A stretch of DNA of 55,672 bases from Candidatus Saganbacteria bacterium (GTDB lineage Bacteria; Margulisbacteria; WOR-1; XYC2-FULL-46-14; XYC2-FULL-37-10), in the NCBI GenBank assembly GCA_016223245.1, contig JACRPL010000017.1, positions 1-55,672 of the forward strand, written 5' to 3'. Made by a program: the position numbers and the translations under genes. Of this stretch, positions 17,736 to 27,425 are shown piece after piece. The notes under the pieces are model-generated. The model was not told the DNA's origin. It did no database searches and saw only the letters and a program-made list of their open reading frames with translations. Within the stretch, counting starts at the first letter, position 1. Every line of letters starts with the position of its first letter.

Positions 17736-20443
17736 TGGCGAAACAAAAAGACACCTCGCAGTATGACGCGTCTAAGATCAAGATATTAGGAGGGATAGAA
17801 GCTGTACGCAAAAGGCCTGCCATGTATATCGGCTCGACCGGAAAATCAGGGCTCCATCATTTGATTTATGAAGTCGTCGATAACAGCATTGACGAAGCGC
17901 TGGCGGGATATTGCGATACGATCGGAGTTACAATCCATAAGGACAACAGCGTGACAGTTGAAGACAACGGGCGCGGCATACCGATAGATATGCACAAAGA
18001 AGCAAAAAAACCCGCGGCAGAGGTCGTATTGACGACCCTTCATGCCGGAGGAAAATTCGGCGGCGGCGGATACAAGGTATCTGGCGGCCTGCATGGCGTC
18101 GGCGTATCTGTTGTAAATGCGCTTTCCGAATGGATGGAAGTTGAGATCAAGCGCGATTCGCAGATCTACAGGCAAAGGTTTGAAAGAGGGGATGCCGAAA
18201 AACATAAAATAGAAAAATATAAGGGCGATGAAACCGGGACAGTTGTGACCTTTTTGGCGGATCCAAAAATATTTTCTGAATTGGTTTACGATTACGACAC
18301 CGTAAAACACAGATTGCAGGAATTGGCCTTTTTAAACAAAGGGCTAAAGATCGGATTGATAGATGAGCGCGAAAAAGAAAAAGTCGCGGAAACTTTTGAA
18401 TTCGAAGGCGGGGTCATTGAGTTTATAGAGCATTTAAACAAAGGAAAAGAGGCCCTTTATCGGCCGGCCGCCGGGTTTTCGGCCGAAAAAGAAAATGTAT
18501 TCGTAGAGGTCGGCCTCCAGCACTGCAAAGATTATTACGACGAAAACCTCTATTCTTATGTCAATTGCATAAGGACAAAAGAGGGCGGGACACATGTTGT
18601 CGGCTTCAAATCCGCGCTCACAAGGGTCGTCAATACCTTCGGGCATAAGAATGGGTTATTAAAAGAGGCCGAAACCGTCCAAGGCGAAGATATCAGGGAA
18701 GGGTTGACGGTCGTCATCAATACGCGCGTTCCTGATCCGCAATTTGAAGGCCAGACAAAAACAAAATTGGGGAACGGCGAAGTCAAGGGGATAGTCGATT
18801 CGATAGTTGTCGACGGGCTATCAACATACTTGGATAAAAATCCGGCCGCGGCGAGGGCCATGATCGAAAAATCAATCCTCGCATTCAGGGTAAGGATGGC
18901 CGCAAGGAAGGCGCAGGAGCTCGAACGAAAAAAATCGGCGCTCGACACCGCCATGCTTCCCGGAAAACTTGCCGATTGTTCCGAATCGAACGCGGCAAAA
19001 TGCGAATTGTTCATCGTGGAAGGCGACAGTGCCGGGGGATGTTTTTCTTCTGAAACAAAAGTTGCGTTGACAGATGGAAGCAGTGTTTCTTTTATTGATC
19101 TTGTTAAAGAGTACGAAAAAGGGAAACAAAATTATTGTTATACGATAAAAGACGATGGAAATATTGGGATTGAAAGAATTTTAAATCCGAGAATAACAAA
19201 GAAGAATGCGGAAGTTATCAAGGTGATACTTGATAATAATGAAGAGATTGTTTGTACCCCGGACCATAAATTTATGTTGAGAGATTTTACTTATGTTGAA
19301 GCAAAAAACCTAGCTCCGGATATGAGCCTAATGCCGCTTTATATAAAAAATTCAAAGAAAGAGGGCAGGATAACAATTGAAGGATATGAAATGGCATTAA
19401 ATCCGAAGACGCATAAATGGATTTTTACCCATTTGTTGTCAGATAGATATAATCTTGACAATGCGGCTTATTCAATTGATACAGGCTTAGACCATAGCCT
19501 GCATTTCTTCAAACAAGTATTGGAAAAGCGCGGAGAAGCATTTTATTATGATTGGGACAGAAGCGCCCTAAAACCAAAAAACACAAACCTCTTAAGTTTT
19601 CAAAAATTAAAAAACAGATTTTTTGCCGGAGACGAAAACATGTTATTGGAAGCAGCACAAAATTATAACCATAAAATAAAAAGAATAGAGCGCTTGAAAG
19701 AAAAAGTCGATGTATATGACATTGAAGTCCCGTGCACCCACAATTTTGCATTGTCGGCTGGAATTTTTGTCCACAATAGCGCAAAACAAGGCCGCAACAG
19801 GAAATTCCAGGCGATTCTCCCTTTAAAAGGAAAAATTCTGAACGTTGAAAAAGCCAGACTTGATAAAATTTTAGCCAACAACGAAATAAGGACGATGATA
19901 ACGGCTATAGGCCCTGGAGTTGTGACGGGGCTTAAGGCTTCCGGGAACGGTGACGAAGAAAAAGAAACAGACCGTTCCATTGAGGCTCTCTTGAAGGAAT
20001 TGCGTTACCATAAAATAATACTCATGACCGACGCGGACGTCGACGGAAGCCATATCCGCACACTTCTTTTGACCTTCTATTACAGGTACGCAAGAGAAAT
20101 TGTCGAGAACGGAAATATTTTTATCGCACAGCCGCCGCTTTATTTGGTCAGAAAAGGAAAGAACGAAAAGTATTGCTACTCTGACGCCGAAATGTCCAAG
20201 ATCGTGAAAGAAATGGGGAGCGACGGCGTCGTTATCCAGAGATATAAAGGTTTAGGAGAAATGAATCCGGAACAGCTTTGGGAAACAACATTAAATCCTG
20301 ATACACGCACTTTGCTTCAAGTAACCCTTGAGGACGCCGAGGTTGCCGATGAAATATTCACGGTCCTTATGGGGTCGGAGGTCGAACCGCGCAGGGCATT
20401 TATCGAAAAACACGCGAAAGATGTAAAGAGGTTGGACGTATAA
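17732..20443 (+). CDS. gyrB: DNA gyrase subunit B with an intein
   Basis: GyrB is the ATPase half of gyrase, which adds negative supercoils. The 903-aa frame is about 250 residues longer than usual because an intein (residues 437-682) splits the toprim motif: VEGDSAGG ends the first part and [19 protein letters not shown] opens the second. Without it the protein is 657 aa, a normal size. The N-terminal GHKL ATPase shows [17 protein letters not shown] and [13 protein letters not shown]. The metal site [10 protein letters not shown] and QRYKGLGEM follow the intein. Two ATG codons stand in tandem at the start; the gene overlaps dciA by four bases and precedes gyrA by one. Confidence 0.97.
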   Translation: MMAKQKDTSQYDASKIKILGGIEAVRKRPAMYIGSTGKSGLHHLIYEVVDNSIDEALAGYCDTIGVTIHKDNSVTVEDNGRGIPIDMHKEAKKPAAEVVLTTLHAGGKFGGGGYKVSGGLHGVGVSVVNALSEWMEVEIKRDSQIYRQRFERGDAEKHKIEKYKGDETGTVVTFLADPKIFSELVYDYDTVKHRLQELAFLNKGLKIGLIDEREKEKVAETFEFEGGVIEFIEHLNKGKEALYRPAAGFSAEKENVFVEVGLQHCKDYYDENLYSYVNCIRTKEGGTHVVGFKSALTRVVNTFGHKNGLLKEAETVQGEDIREGLTVVINTRVPDPQFEGQTKTKLGNGEVKGIVDSIVVDGLSTYLDKNPAAARAMIEKSILAFRVRMAARKAQELERKKSALDTAMLPGKLADCSESNAAKCELFIVEGDSAGGCFSSETKVALTDGSSVSFIDLVKEYEKGKQNYCYTIKDDGNIGIERILNPRITKKNAEVIKVILDNNEEIVCTPDHKFMLRDFTYVEAKNLAPDMSLMPLYIKNSKKEGRITIEGYEMALNPKTHKWIFTHLLSDRYNLDNAAYSIDTGLDHSLHFFKQVLEKRGEAFYYDWDRSALKPKNTNLLSFQKLKNRFFAGDENMLLEAAQNYNHKIKRIERLKEKVDVYDIEVPCTHNFALSAGIFVHNSAKQGRNRKFQAILPLKGKILNVEKARLDKILANNEIRTMITAIGPGVVTGLKASGNGDEEKETDRSIEALLKELRYHKIILMTDADVDGSHIRTLLLTFYYRYAREIVENGNIFIAQPPLYLVRKGKNEKYCYSDAEMSKIVKEMGSDGVVIQRYKGLGEMNPEQLWETTLNPDTRTLLQVTLEDAEVADEIFTVLMGSEVEPRRAFIEKHAKDVKRLDV
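19040..19777 (+). other. Mini-intein in GyrB at the GDSAGG/S site
   Basis: The 246-residue intein has all residues needed for splicing: Cys1 in [10 protein letters not shown], the block B TPDH about 76 residues in, the penultimate His and terminal Asn (FVHN), and Ser as the first residue after it. The C-terminal blocks read [19 protein letters not shown]. The roughly 110 residues between blocks B and F contain no LAGLIDADG motif. The order of residues there (H, then D-W-D, then N-T-N-L) recalls a worn HNH nuclease, which is inference. Splicing should work; homing probably does not. Confidence 0.93.
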
Positions 20444-20444
20444 C

Positions 20445-22952
20445 ATGGTAAAAAAGAAAAAATACGAAGAAGTTGCCCCATCAAATAATTTATTTGCAAA
20501 GATAATACCAACAACGATAGAAGCCGAAATGAAAGGCTCCTATATAGATTACGCGATGAGCGTTATCGTCGGCCGCGCTCTCCCGGACGTAAGGGACGGC
20601 TTAAAGCCCGTCCACCGCAGGGTGCTGTACGCGATGGACGAGATCGGCGTCCAGCCAAATAAGCCGTATAAAAAATCGGCGAGGATCGTCGGTGAAGTTT
20701 TGGGAAAATACCATCCCCACGGCGACGTCGCGGTCTATGACACAATGGTCAGGATGGCCCAGGATTTTTCTCTTAGATATTTGCTTGTCGACGGACAAGG
20801 AAACTTTGGGTCTGTTGACGGCGACTCTCCTGCGGCCATGCGATATACCGAAGTCCGCCTCGCGTCAATTGCGACGGAGCTTTTGTCCGACCTTGAAAAA
20901 GAAACAGTGGATTTTGGCCCGAACTTTGACGAATCCTTAAAAGAGCCGCTGGTCCTTCCGTCGAAATTCCCGAATCTTTTGGTCAACGGGTCGTCTGGCA
21001 TAGCGGTCGGTATGGCGACAAATATCCCTCCGCATAATTTATCGGAGGTTGTTGACGGGGTCGTACATGTCATAGATGAGCCGGATACCGACAACGAACA
21101 TATAATGCAGCATATTAAAGGCCCTGACTTCCCGACAGGCGGGCTCATTTGCGGGAAACAAGGGATCAAAGATGGATATCAAACAGGCCGCGGATTAATA
21201 ACTGTTCGCGCGCGCACAACAACCGAAGATGTCCGCGGGGACAAAGAAGCCATAATCGTTACAGAGCTTCCGTATCAAGTGAACAAAGCCGAGCTTATCG
21301 AGCACATTGCGGACCTTGTAAAAGACAAAAAAATGGTCGGCATTTCAGACTTGAGGGACGAATCCGACAGGGACGGGATGCGCATTTATATCGAATTAAA
21401 ACGAGGCGTAAGCCCCGAGGTTGTTTTAAACCAATTATATAAGCACACGAATATGTCGACGACATTCGGCGTGAACATGGTTGCCCTTGTTAATGGCCAG
21501 CCGAAACTTTTGCAAATAAAAGATTTTATCGATGAATATATCAAACATCGCGAAAATGTAGTTGTCCGCCGGACAAAATTCGACCTAAAAAAAGCCGAGG
21601 ATCAAGCCCATATATTGGAAGGCTTAGTCATCGCGCTGAATAATATCGATGCTGTGATCAAGCTTATAAGAAAAAGCGAGAACGTCGACGAGGCTCGCAC
21701 CGAGCTCATGAAAAAGTTCGACCTATCACAGATCCAGTCGCAGGCGATCCTCGACATGCGCCTGCAAAAACTGACCCAGCTTGAAGTGGAAAAGATCGAA
21801 GAAGAATTGAAGGGGCTAAAAAAATTGATAGCGGAATTAAAACGGATACTGGCTGACAGGAAAGAAATATTAAAGATCATCAAAAAAGAGCTTTTGGAAA
21901 TAAAAGAAAAATACGGCGACAAGAGGCGGACATCGATTGTCGCTGCGGCGGAAGAGATAAATATCGAAGAATTGATCCCGGAAATGGAAGTAGCCGTATT
22001 CATAACTAGGGACGGCTATGTCAAACGCTTGCCGGTAAGCGCTTTCCGGGCGCAGCTCCGCGGCGGGCGCGGCATAACCGGAATGGCGACCCGCGAAGAA
22101 GACCAGATCGATAAGCTATTTGTAGCCTCAACCCATAGCTATCTTTTATTTTTTACAAATAAAGGGAAAGTGTACAAGGTCAAAGTTTTTGAATTGCCCG
22201 AGGCGAGCAGGGCAGGCAAGGGGCAGAGCATTGCGAATTTCCTTCAAGTAGGCGAGGGCGAAAAAGTAACCGCCGCAGTCAAAGTGGATTCTTTCGACAA
22301 GAAAGGCTTCTTAATGATGGCAACTACGGGCGGCATAGTCAAAAAAGTGCCGGTCGAGGATTTTGCAAATATCAGAAGGAGCGGAATAATCGGCATCAAG
22401 CTCAAAGGCGACGATGAACTTGATTGGGTATCGGAAACCGATGGAAAGCAGGAAGTCCTTCTTGGAACGGCAAACGGCCTTATGATCCGCTTCAATGAAA
22501 AAAATGTCCGCCCGATGGGAAGGTCGGCATCCGGCGTCCGCGGATTAAGGCTTTCCAAAGGCGACGTAATTGTTTCAATGGATATCGTAACAGAAAAGGG
22601 AGACCTTCTTGCAATTTCGCGCGGAGGGTTCGGCAAGAAGATGAAGATCGACGAGTTCGGCGTCCAAAACCGCGGAGGCAAAGGGCATATCGCGATCAAA
22701 TTGAGGGACAAGGACAAAGTCGCCGCCATGAAGATAATTGAAAAAAATGACGAGCTCCTTTTTGTGACGGCCCAAGGGACGATGAGCAGGCAGTCGGCTT
22801 CGGGGATTTCAATGCAGGGCAGGTACGCGAAGGGAGTGCGCATCCAGAGGCTCGACGACGGCGATAATATTGTTGATTTGCAAAGGGTATTGACAAAAGA
22901 ACAAGAAGAAGCGGTCGTAGAAGCCGCGGCTTCCGAAGAAAAGAAGAAATAA
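20445..22952 (+). CDS. gyrA: DNA gyrase subunit A
   Basis: GyrA cuts and rejoins DNA through tyrosine Y134 (AAMRYTEVR). The 835-aa protein has the winged-helix/tower breakage domain, a coiled coil and a C-terminal beta-pinwheel with the GyrA box QNRGGKG (741-747), which marks gyrase rather than topoisomerase IV. The quinolone region reads [11 protein letters not shown]: the position matching E. coli Ser83 is Val95, while Asp99 (E. coli Asp87) is kept. It follows gyrB after one base and converges with gcvPA, 17 bases away. Confidence 0.97.
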   Translation: MVKKKKYEEVAPSNNLFAKIIPTTIEAEMKGSYIDYAMSVIVGRALPDVRDGLKPVHRRVLYAMDEIGVQPNKPYKKSARIVGEVLGKYHPHGDVAVYDTMVRMAQDFSLRYLLVDGQGNFGSVDGDSPAAMRYTEVRLASIATELLSDLEKETVDFGPNFDESLKEPLVLPSKFPNLLVNGSSGIAVGMATNIPPHNLSEVVDGVVHVIDEPDTDNEHIMQHIKGPDFPTGGLICGKQGIKDGYQTGRGLITVRARTTTEDVRGDKEAIIVTELPYQVNKAELIEHIADLVKDKKMVGISDLRDESDRDGMRIYIELKRGVSPEVVLNQLYKHTNMSTTFGVNMVALVNGQPKLLQIKDFIDEYIKHRENVVVRRTKFDLKKAEDQAHILEGLVIALNNIDAVIKLIRKSENVDEARTELMKKFDLSQIQSQAILDMRLQKLTQLEVEKIEEELKGLKKLIAELKRILADRKEILKIIKKELLEIKEKYGDKRRTSIVAAAEEINIEELIPEMEVAVFITRDGYVKRLPVSAFRAQLRGGRGITGMATREEDQIDKLFVASTHSYLLFFTNKGKVYKVKVFELPEASRAGKGQSIANFLQVGEGEKVTAAVKVDSFDKKGFLMMATTGGIVKKVPVEDFANIRRSGIIGIKLKGDDELDWVSETDGKQEVLLGTANGLMIRFNEKNVRPMGRSASGVRGLRLSKGDVIVSMDIVTEKGDLLAISRGGFGKKMKIDEFGVQNRGGKGHIAIKLRDKDKVAAMKIIEKNDELLFVTAQGTMSRQSASGISMQGRYAKGVRIQRLDDGDNIVDLQRVLTKEQEEAVVEAAASEEKKK

Positions 22953-22969
22953 TATAGCAGGCATCGGGC

Positions 22970-24106
22970 TTATTGTTTGCGTAGTTGCGGGAATCTGTCC
23001 AAGTCCGCTTTCGAGTAAAGCTCCGTCACACAAATAAGCCTGTACCCTGAAAGTTCCGGATAATATTGCGCGAGATCGAGGCCTATTTTTTCGTTGGTTT
23101 TGACCGCAAATTCCTTAAAAGACTTTCCTGAAAAAGAAGATCCGCATTTATTTTTTAAATAGTTGCTTTTTTGCAGGCAAATTTCGGCTATCGCCTTCAA
23201 CCCTTTCTTTCCAAGCAGCGATAAATATATACATGCGGACAGCGCGCAGAGGGCTTCATTGCTGCAAATATTTGAAGTCGCCCTCTCGCGGCGTATATGT
23301 TGTTCTCTTGCTTGGAGAGTTAATACAAAGCATTGTTTTCCATTCTTATCGACCGTTCGGCTGACCAGCCTTCCCGGGACTTGCCTTAAATATTTTTCTT
23401 TTGCGGCAAAAATGCCGAGAAGGGGCCCTCCGAAATTTTGCGGGATGCCAAGCGATTGCCCTTCGGCGACAACGACATCGGTCCCGTATTCGGATGGAGG
23501 CGCAAGCAATCCGAGAGATATTGGATCGACGCTTGCAATAAATAATGCTCCTGCATCATGTATTTTTTGGGCGAGACCGCCTACTTCTTCGATACAGCCA
23601 AAAAAATTCGGCTGCTGAATGATGAGGCATGCGGATTTTTCCGTTAGCTGGAAGCTGTTTGCCGTAAGCCCGGACTTTTGGTCATATGGTATTTCTCTGA
23701 CAATCAGATCGGCGCCATTTGCATAAGTTTTCAAAACTTGTCTATACATCGGATTCACTGTTTGTGATACGACAATTTCTTTCCTGCCTGTTGCGCGGCA
23801 TGCAAGGAAGGCGGCTTCCGCCATAGCGGTCGCGCCATCATACATAGATGCATTTGCAGCATCCATGCCCGTTAACGCGCACACCAAACTTTGATATTCA
23901 TAAATTGTTTGGAGCGTGCCTTGGCTTGCTTCGGGCTGGTATGGAGTGTAAGCCGTGTAAAATTCTCCCCGGCTGATTAGCTGTTTTAATGCCGACGGGA
24001 TAAAATGATCGTATATCCCGCCGCCAAGAAAATCTTTGGAAATATTGTTCTTTTCGCTTAGAGTTCTTAATTCGGCAAGAAGCTCGATCTGTGAAAGTCC
24101 GATCAT
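22970..24106 (-). CDS. gcvPA: Glycine dehydrogenase subunit 1 (GcvPA), N-terminally short
   Basis: The P protein decarboxylates glycine and passes the aminomethyl group to lipoyl-GcvH. This 378-aa frame matches the subunit-1 type, with FLGGGIYDHFIP, AYTPYQPEASQGTLQ and NASMYDGATAMAE. Family members are about 440-450 aa and begin with a conserved stretch of roughly 60 residues (RYIPHT-type) that is missing here: the frame starts directly behind gcvH. The C terminus is also divergent. The PLP-binding subunit 2 (gcvPB) normally follows; here the next thing is the end of gyrA. It may be elsewhere, or the gene may be decaying. Confidence 0.88.
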   Translation of the reverse strand: MIGLSQIELLAELRTLSEKNNISKDFLGGGIYDHFIPSALKQLISRGEFYTAYTPYQPEASQGTLQTIYEYQSLVCALTGMDAANASMYDGATAMAEAAFLACRATGRKEIVVSQTVNPMYRQVLKTYANGADLIVREIPYDQKSGLTANSFQLTEKSACLIIQQPNFFGCIEEVGGLAQKIHDAGALFIASVDPISLGLLAPPSEYGTDVVVAEGQSLGIPQNFGGPLLGIFAAKEKYLRQVPGRLVSRTVDKNGKQCFVLTLQAREQHIRRERATSNICSNEALCALSACIYLSLLGKKGLKAIAEICLQKSNYLKNKCGSSFSGKSFKEFAVKTNEKIGLDLAQYYPELSGYRLICVTELYSKADLDRFPQLRKQ

Positions 24107-24493
24107 TTATTTCGATTCTTTTAGAAAGGCCTCGTACGCGTCAGACGATAAAAGGGAGCCTTTCTCGGACGGATTTGATAATTCGATCGTTATGATCCAT
24201 CCTTTTCCATAAGGATCTTCATTTATTGATTGGGGAGAGGATGAAAGGCCGTCATTTAATTCGATGACCTTGCCCGAAAGCGGGGAGTAGAGGGTTGAGA
24301 CCGTCTTTACCGATTCGACCACGCCAAATTCTTTCATTTGAGATAATTCCGCGCCGATCTTAGGCATTTCAACATATACAATATCGCCGAGGGCGTCTTG
24401 GGCGTGGTCTGATATCCCGATCACCACTTTGTTCCCGTCGATTTTTGCCCATTCATGTTCTTTAGAATACAATCTATCGTTTGGATTTTCCAT
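24107..24493 (-). CDS. gcvH: Glycine cleavage system H protein
   Basis: GcvH carries the lipoyl arm that shuttles the aminomethyl group between P, T and L proteins. The 128-aa protein has KEHEWAKIDG at the start and the lipoylated lysine K63 in VVESVKTVS. ATG 24493 has an AAAGGAA ribosome site. It sits between gcvT (38-base gap) and gcvPA, which follows with no gap. Confidence 0.96.
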   Translation of the reverse strand: MENPNDRLYSKEHEWAKIDGNKVVIGISDHAQDALGDIVYVEMPKIGAELSQMKEFGVVESVKTVSTLYSPLSGKVIELNDGLSSSPQSINEDPYGKGWIITIELSNPSEKGSLLSSDAYEAFLKESK

Positions 24494-24531
24494 ACAAATT
24501 CCTTTCTATGAGGCTTTTTCGTCAGAATATT

Positions 24532-25599
24532 CTATACCATTTTGCGCGCGTTTACAACTGCGGGATAAAGCTTGTCCCTGATCTTGGCTGAAACATTTAA
24601 TCCCTGTCTTGAAAAATCGGGGGCAATAAGCGCCAGCGCGATCGGTATTTTAAGCGTCGGCGAAAACGTTCCCGACGTCACAACCCCTATCTTTTTTTCA
24701 TCTGCAAAAACCTCGGTTCCTTGCCTTGGTATCGCTTTGTCCGAAAATTTTAGGCCGACGAGCTTTTGTCCGACGCCCGCCTCTTTTTGCTTTTCAAGCG
24801 CGGTCCTCCCGATAAAATCATGGTCGAATTTTACAGCCCAAGGATAGCCAACTTCTAAAATTGAAGTATTGTCGTCATATTCATGCCCGTAAAGCGGAAG
24901 CCCTGCCTCAAGGCGCAGAGTGTCTCTCGCACCAAGGCCGCAAGGCGGAATGCCGAGCCCCAAAAGGGTTTCGAAGACATTGGGAAGCGCGTCGGAATCG
25001 ATGAAAAATTCAAATCCGTCTTCACCGGTGTATCCTGTATGCGAATAAAACAGGTCGCCCCATGTTGAGCAATGATTTCTTGGGGGCATTACAGGAACTC
25101 CAAGGATGTCTTTTGTTTTTGGCCCTTGGACCGACAATATCCCAATATCTGTCCTGTTTGTGATCGTTAAATTTTCAAAATCCTTTGAATAGCGCGTGAA
25201 CCATTCAAGGACTTTTTCTGTATTAGACGCGTTTACAACCAATCTATATCTATCTTCTAATCGGAAAACGAATATGTCGTCAACTGTCCCGCCATGCTCG
25301 TTGCAAACAACCGAGTATTGCCCTTCGTTTATTGCCAACAACGAAGCGTTATTGGTAGCTATCCTCAATATAAAATCTAATGCTTCATTGTTCGGATTTC
25401 GGATTTCGGATTTCGAATTTATGTCTATAATGCCCATGTGGGAAACATCGAACATCCCGCAAGAATTTCTGACCGAAAGGTGTTCTTGAATTATTCCAGG
25501 CGGATACGAAACAGGCATTTCCCATCCCGCAAATGGGACGATCTTTGCCCCTAGTTTAATATGTTCATTGTATAATGGCGTTTTTTTTAGCGCGCTCAC
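24532..25599 (-). CDS. gcvT: Aminomethyltransferase GcvT
   Basis: GcvT moves the one-carbon unit from lipoyl-GcvH to tetrahydrofolate, making methylene-THF, the substrate of FolD. Marks are KTPLYNEH, GAKIVPFAGWEMPV, FDVSHMG, YTGEDGFE and LGARDTLRLEAGLPLYGHE. I choose GTG 25599, next to the hisC stop, because the family begins just there; the open frame continues to 25656 but that extension lies inside hisC. Residues around 75-84 (SKSEIRNPNN) are an extra stretch encoded by a 7-base tandem repeat that other GcvT proteins do not have. Confidence 0.94.
   Translation of the reverse strand: MSALKKTPLYNEHIKLGAKIVPFAGWEMPVSYPPGIIQEHLSVRNSCGMFDVSHMGIIDINSKSEIRNPNNEALDFILRIATNNASLLAINEGQYSVVCNEHGGTVDDIFVFRLEDRYRLVVNASNTEKVLEWFTRYSKDFENLTITNRTDIGILSVQGPKTKDILGVPVMPPRNHCSTWGDLFYSHTGYTGEDGFEFFIDSDALPNVFETLLGLGIPPCGLGARDTLRLEAGLPLYGHEYDDNTSILEVGYPWAVKFDHDFIGRTALEKQKEAGVGQKLVGLKFSDKAIPRQGTEVFADEKKIGVVTSGTFSPTLKIPIALALIAPDFSRQGLNVSAKIRDKLYPAVVNARKMV
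25391..25420. repeat. 7-bp tandem repeat inside gcvT
   Basis: The unit CGGATTT occurs three times, followed by a variant CGAATTT, within the coding part for the surface loop near residue 80 of GcvT. One unit is seven bases, so loss or gain of a single unit would break the frame. Confidence 0.85.
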
Positions 25600-25600
25600 G

Positions 25601-26668
25601 CTAAATTGCTTTCTTAAGGGCTGAAAGGAGTTTTGTGTTTTGTTCTTCAGTTCCAATGGATATTCTTATTGCATTCGGGAGCCCAAAAGAAGTCAAAGGC
25701 CTTATAATTATTCCTTCAGACATTAATTTTAAAAATATCGGGTCAGCTTGTCCTACTTCTACAAGAACAAAATTAGCTTCGGTCTTATTGTATTTGAGGC
25801 CAAGCTTGTCGAGGCCGGCGTACAAGGCTTTCTTTACTTCGGAATTGTTCTTGTAAGTTTTATCAAGAAAGGCTCTGTCTTCTAATGCGGCAGAGGCCGC
25901 GGCGATTGCTGCGCGGCTCACGTTGAACGGCATTTTGACTTTCATCATCGCGGCAATATTCTCGGGAGCCGAGATGCCGTATCCTATGCGGAGACCAGCC
26001 AAACCATAAAACTTTGAGAATGTGCGAAGAACGATAATATTCTTTTGCCCTTCGCGGATATGATCCATGCAGTTGGGGAAATCTTTTGATTCCGCAAATT
26101 CGGCATATGCCTCATCGATGATCAACAAAATATTTTCAGGGATCTTTCTGATGAATTCAACCAGCTCGGCTTTGGTAAAAATCGTACCGCAAGGATTATG
26201 CGGGTTCGTAAGAAAGATCAATTTTGTTTTGCCGGTTACTGCGGCCGCCATGGCGCTTAAGTTAATCGCGCAGTCTTTCAGCTGGGCCATTACGGGGATT
26301 CCTTGATAAATCAATGTTACGAGGCTGTATATACTGAAGGAATTATTCGGGATCACGGCTTCTTCTCCAGGCGATAAAAAAGTTGCGCCGATTATTTGCA
26401 TAATATCGTCAGAGCCATTGCCGCAAATTATAGAATCAGCTTCGACCAAGAATTTTTTGGATAATGCTTCGCGCAAGCGGCTTGCTTTCTGGTCCGGATA
26501 TATTTGGAGCGAGCTTAGCTCTTTCTTTATTGCTTCAAGCGCGAGGGGAGAAGGCCCGAACGGGTTTTCGTTTGATGCGAGCTTAATAATGCCTGGCTTG
26601 TCAGGATTCTTGCCCGCATTATATTCGGTGAGCCCTGATACGAACGGGCGGAAGATATCCCCGTTCAT
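25601..26668 (-). CDS. hisC: Histidinol-phosphate aminotransferase family
   Basis: A 355-aa fold-type I PLP aminotransferase. LASNENPFGPSP, GNGSDDI, NPHNPCG, DEAYAEF and the PLP lysine K219 in RTFSKFYGLAGLRIGYG fit HisC, which makes histidinol phosphate. No other histidine gene is in the window, so it may instead act on aromatic amino acids, as some HisC-like enzymes do. It begins directly after the stop of the upstream membrane protein gene and runs into gcvT. Confidence 0.85.
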   Translation of the reverse strand: MNGDIFRPFVSGLTEYNAGKNPDKPGIIKLASNENPFGPSPLALEAIKKELSSLQIYPDQKASRLREALSKKFLVEADSIICGNGSDDIMQIIGATFLSPGEEAVIPNNSFSIYSLVTLIYQGIPVMAQLKDCAINLSAMAAAVTGKTKLIFLTNPHNPCGTIFTKAELVEFIRKIPENILLIIDEAYAEFAESKDFPNCMDHIREGQKNIIVLRTFSKFYGLAGLRIGYGISAPENIAAMMKVKMPFNVSRAAIAAASAALEDRAFLDKTYKNNSEVKKALYAGLDKLGLKYNKTEANFVLVEVGQADPIFLKLMSEGIIIRPLTSFGLPNAIRISIGTEEQNTKLLSALKKAI

Positions 26669-27400
26669 TTAGAAAGGATTGATCCAGCTCATTCCCAGCA
26701 GATATTGCTGGGCGTCTTTGGTCGCAAGCGCATTCTGCTGGTTTCCCGCGATGTTGATCGCGCGTACATCGACGGCAAAAGTCGGTAGAAGCCGAACTCT
26801 TAAGCCTCCGTTAAGCTGGAAAACAGTTTCACCCGCGAACATATCAGCCAAAACGGACATTGTGCCGAAAGGAACATCTATTCCAGCCATGCCCATCGGC
26901 CTGAATTTATTCTGTGGAAAATCCGCCATAAAGCCGAACGATAGGGATGGACCCTGTGAAAAGGGCTTGGTCGCTACCATATATACGTCCGTCATTGTTT
27001 TGCTTGCGAGATTATCTATCCCGATCGCGAGCAAAAGGGGATCCGAGCCATCGCCAATAGCAGGGCTGTATTTTAGATTTACATAAACTCCGTCCCGTAT
27101 CTCCTTTCCTGCGGCGTCCAACCCGCCTACCATTCCAAGCTCAAAATTGTGGAAGGCGCCGATGTTTGCTTTGTAGTACATTGAAGGCTGATCCGGACTT
27201 TTTGAAACCCCGTAGTCAATGGACATATTCCAGTTTTTGTACGGAAGCGAATTTGCGTCTGGGATCCTTGTCAACCCGGATGAACCGGTAAGCGATGGGA
27301 ACGGGAAATACGCATCTGCTGGCGCAGAAATGACAAATGACAAATAACAAATGACAAATAAAACCCCAATCGTCAAAGACAAGCTTCTAAAATAATTCAT
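26669..27400 (-). CDS. Small outer-membrane beta-barrel protein (YjbH-like)
   Basis: The 243-aa protein has a signal peptide (about 1-30, ending in APADA) and then a run of alternating strands rich in aromatic residues, ending in phenylalanine (SWINPF), as beta-barrels do. The opening SGLTRIPDANSLPYKNW resembles the start of YjbH-like and related barrels, but I can assign no function. Its signal peptide is encoded in part by four 7-base units (27331-27358). It lies between a glycosyltransferase and hisC on one strand. Confidence 0.65.
   Translation of the reverse strand: MNYFRSLSLTIGVLFVICYLSFVISAPADAYFPFPSLTGSSGLTRIPDANSLPYKNWNMSIDYGVSKSPDQPSMYYKANIGAFHNFELGMVGGLDAAGKEIRDGVYVNLKYSPAIGDGSDPLLLAIGIDNLASKTMTDVYMVATKPFSQGPSLSFGFMADFPQNKFRPMGMAGIDVPFGTMSVLADMFAGETVFQLNGGLRVRLLPTFAVDVRAINIAGNQQNALATKDAQQYLLGMSWINPF
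27331..27358. repeat. 7-bp tandem repeat in a signal peptide
   Basis: TGACAAA, TGACAAA, TAACAAA, TGACAAA stand in tandem within the part coding for the hydrophobic core of the signal peptide on the minus strand (reads VICYLSFVIS). The related unit TTTGTCA, its reverse complement, recurs at 51169-51105 in another signal peptide. Confidence 0.85.
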
Positions 27401-27425
27401 AAGATCCTCCTTAGATCCTCCTTGA

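Noticed and set aside
22244-22843. 199-codon open frame opposite gyrA
   Set aside because: A shadow of gyrA codon use; rich in Ser/Pro/Ile with no recognisable motif.
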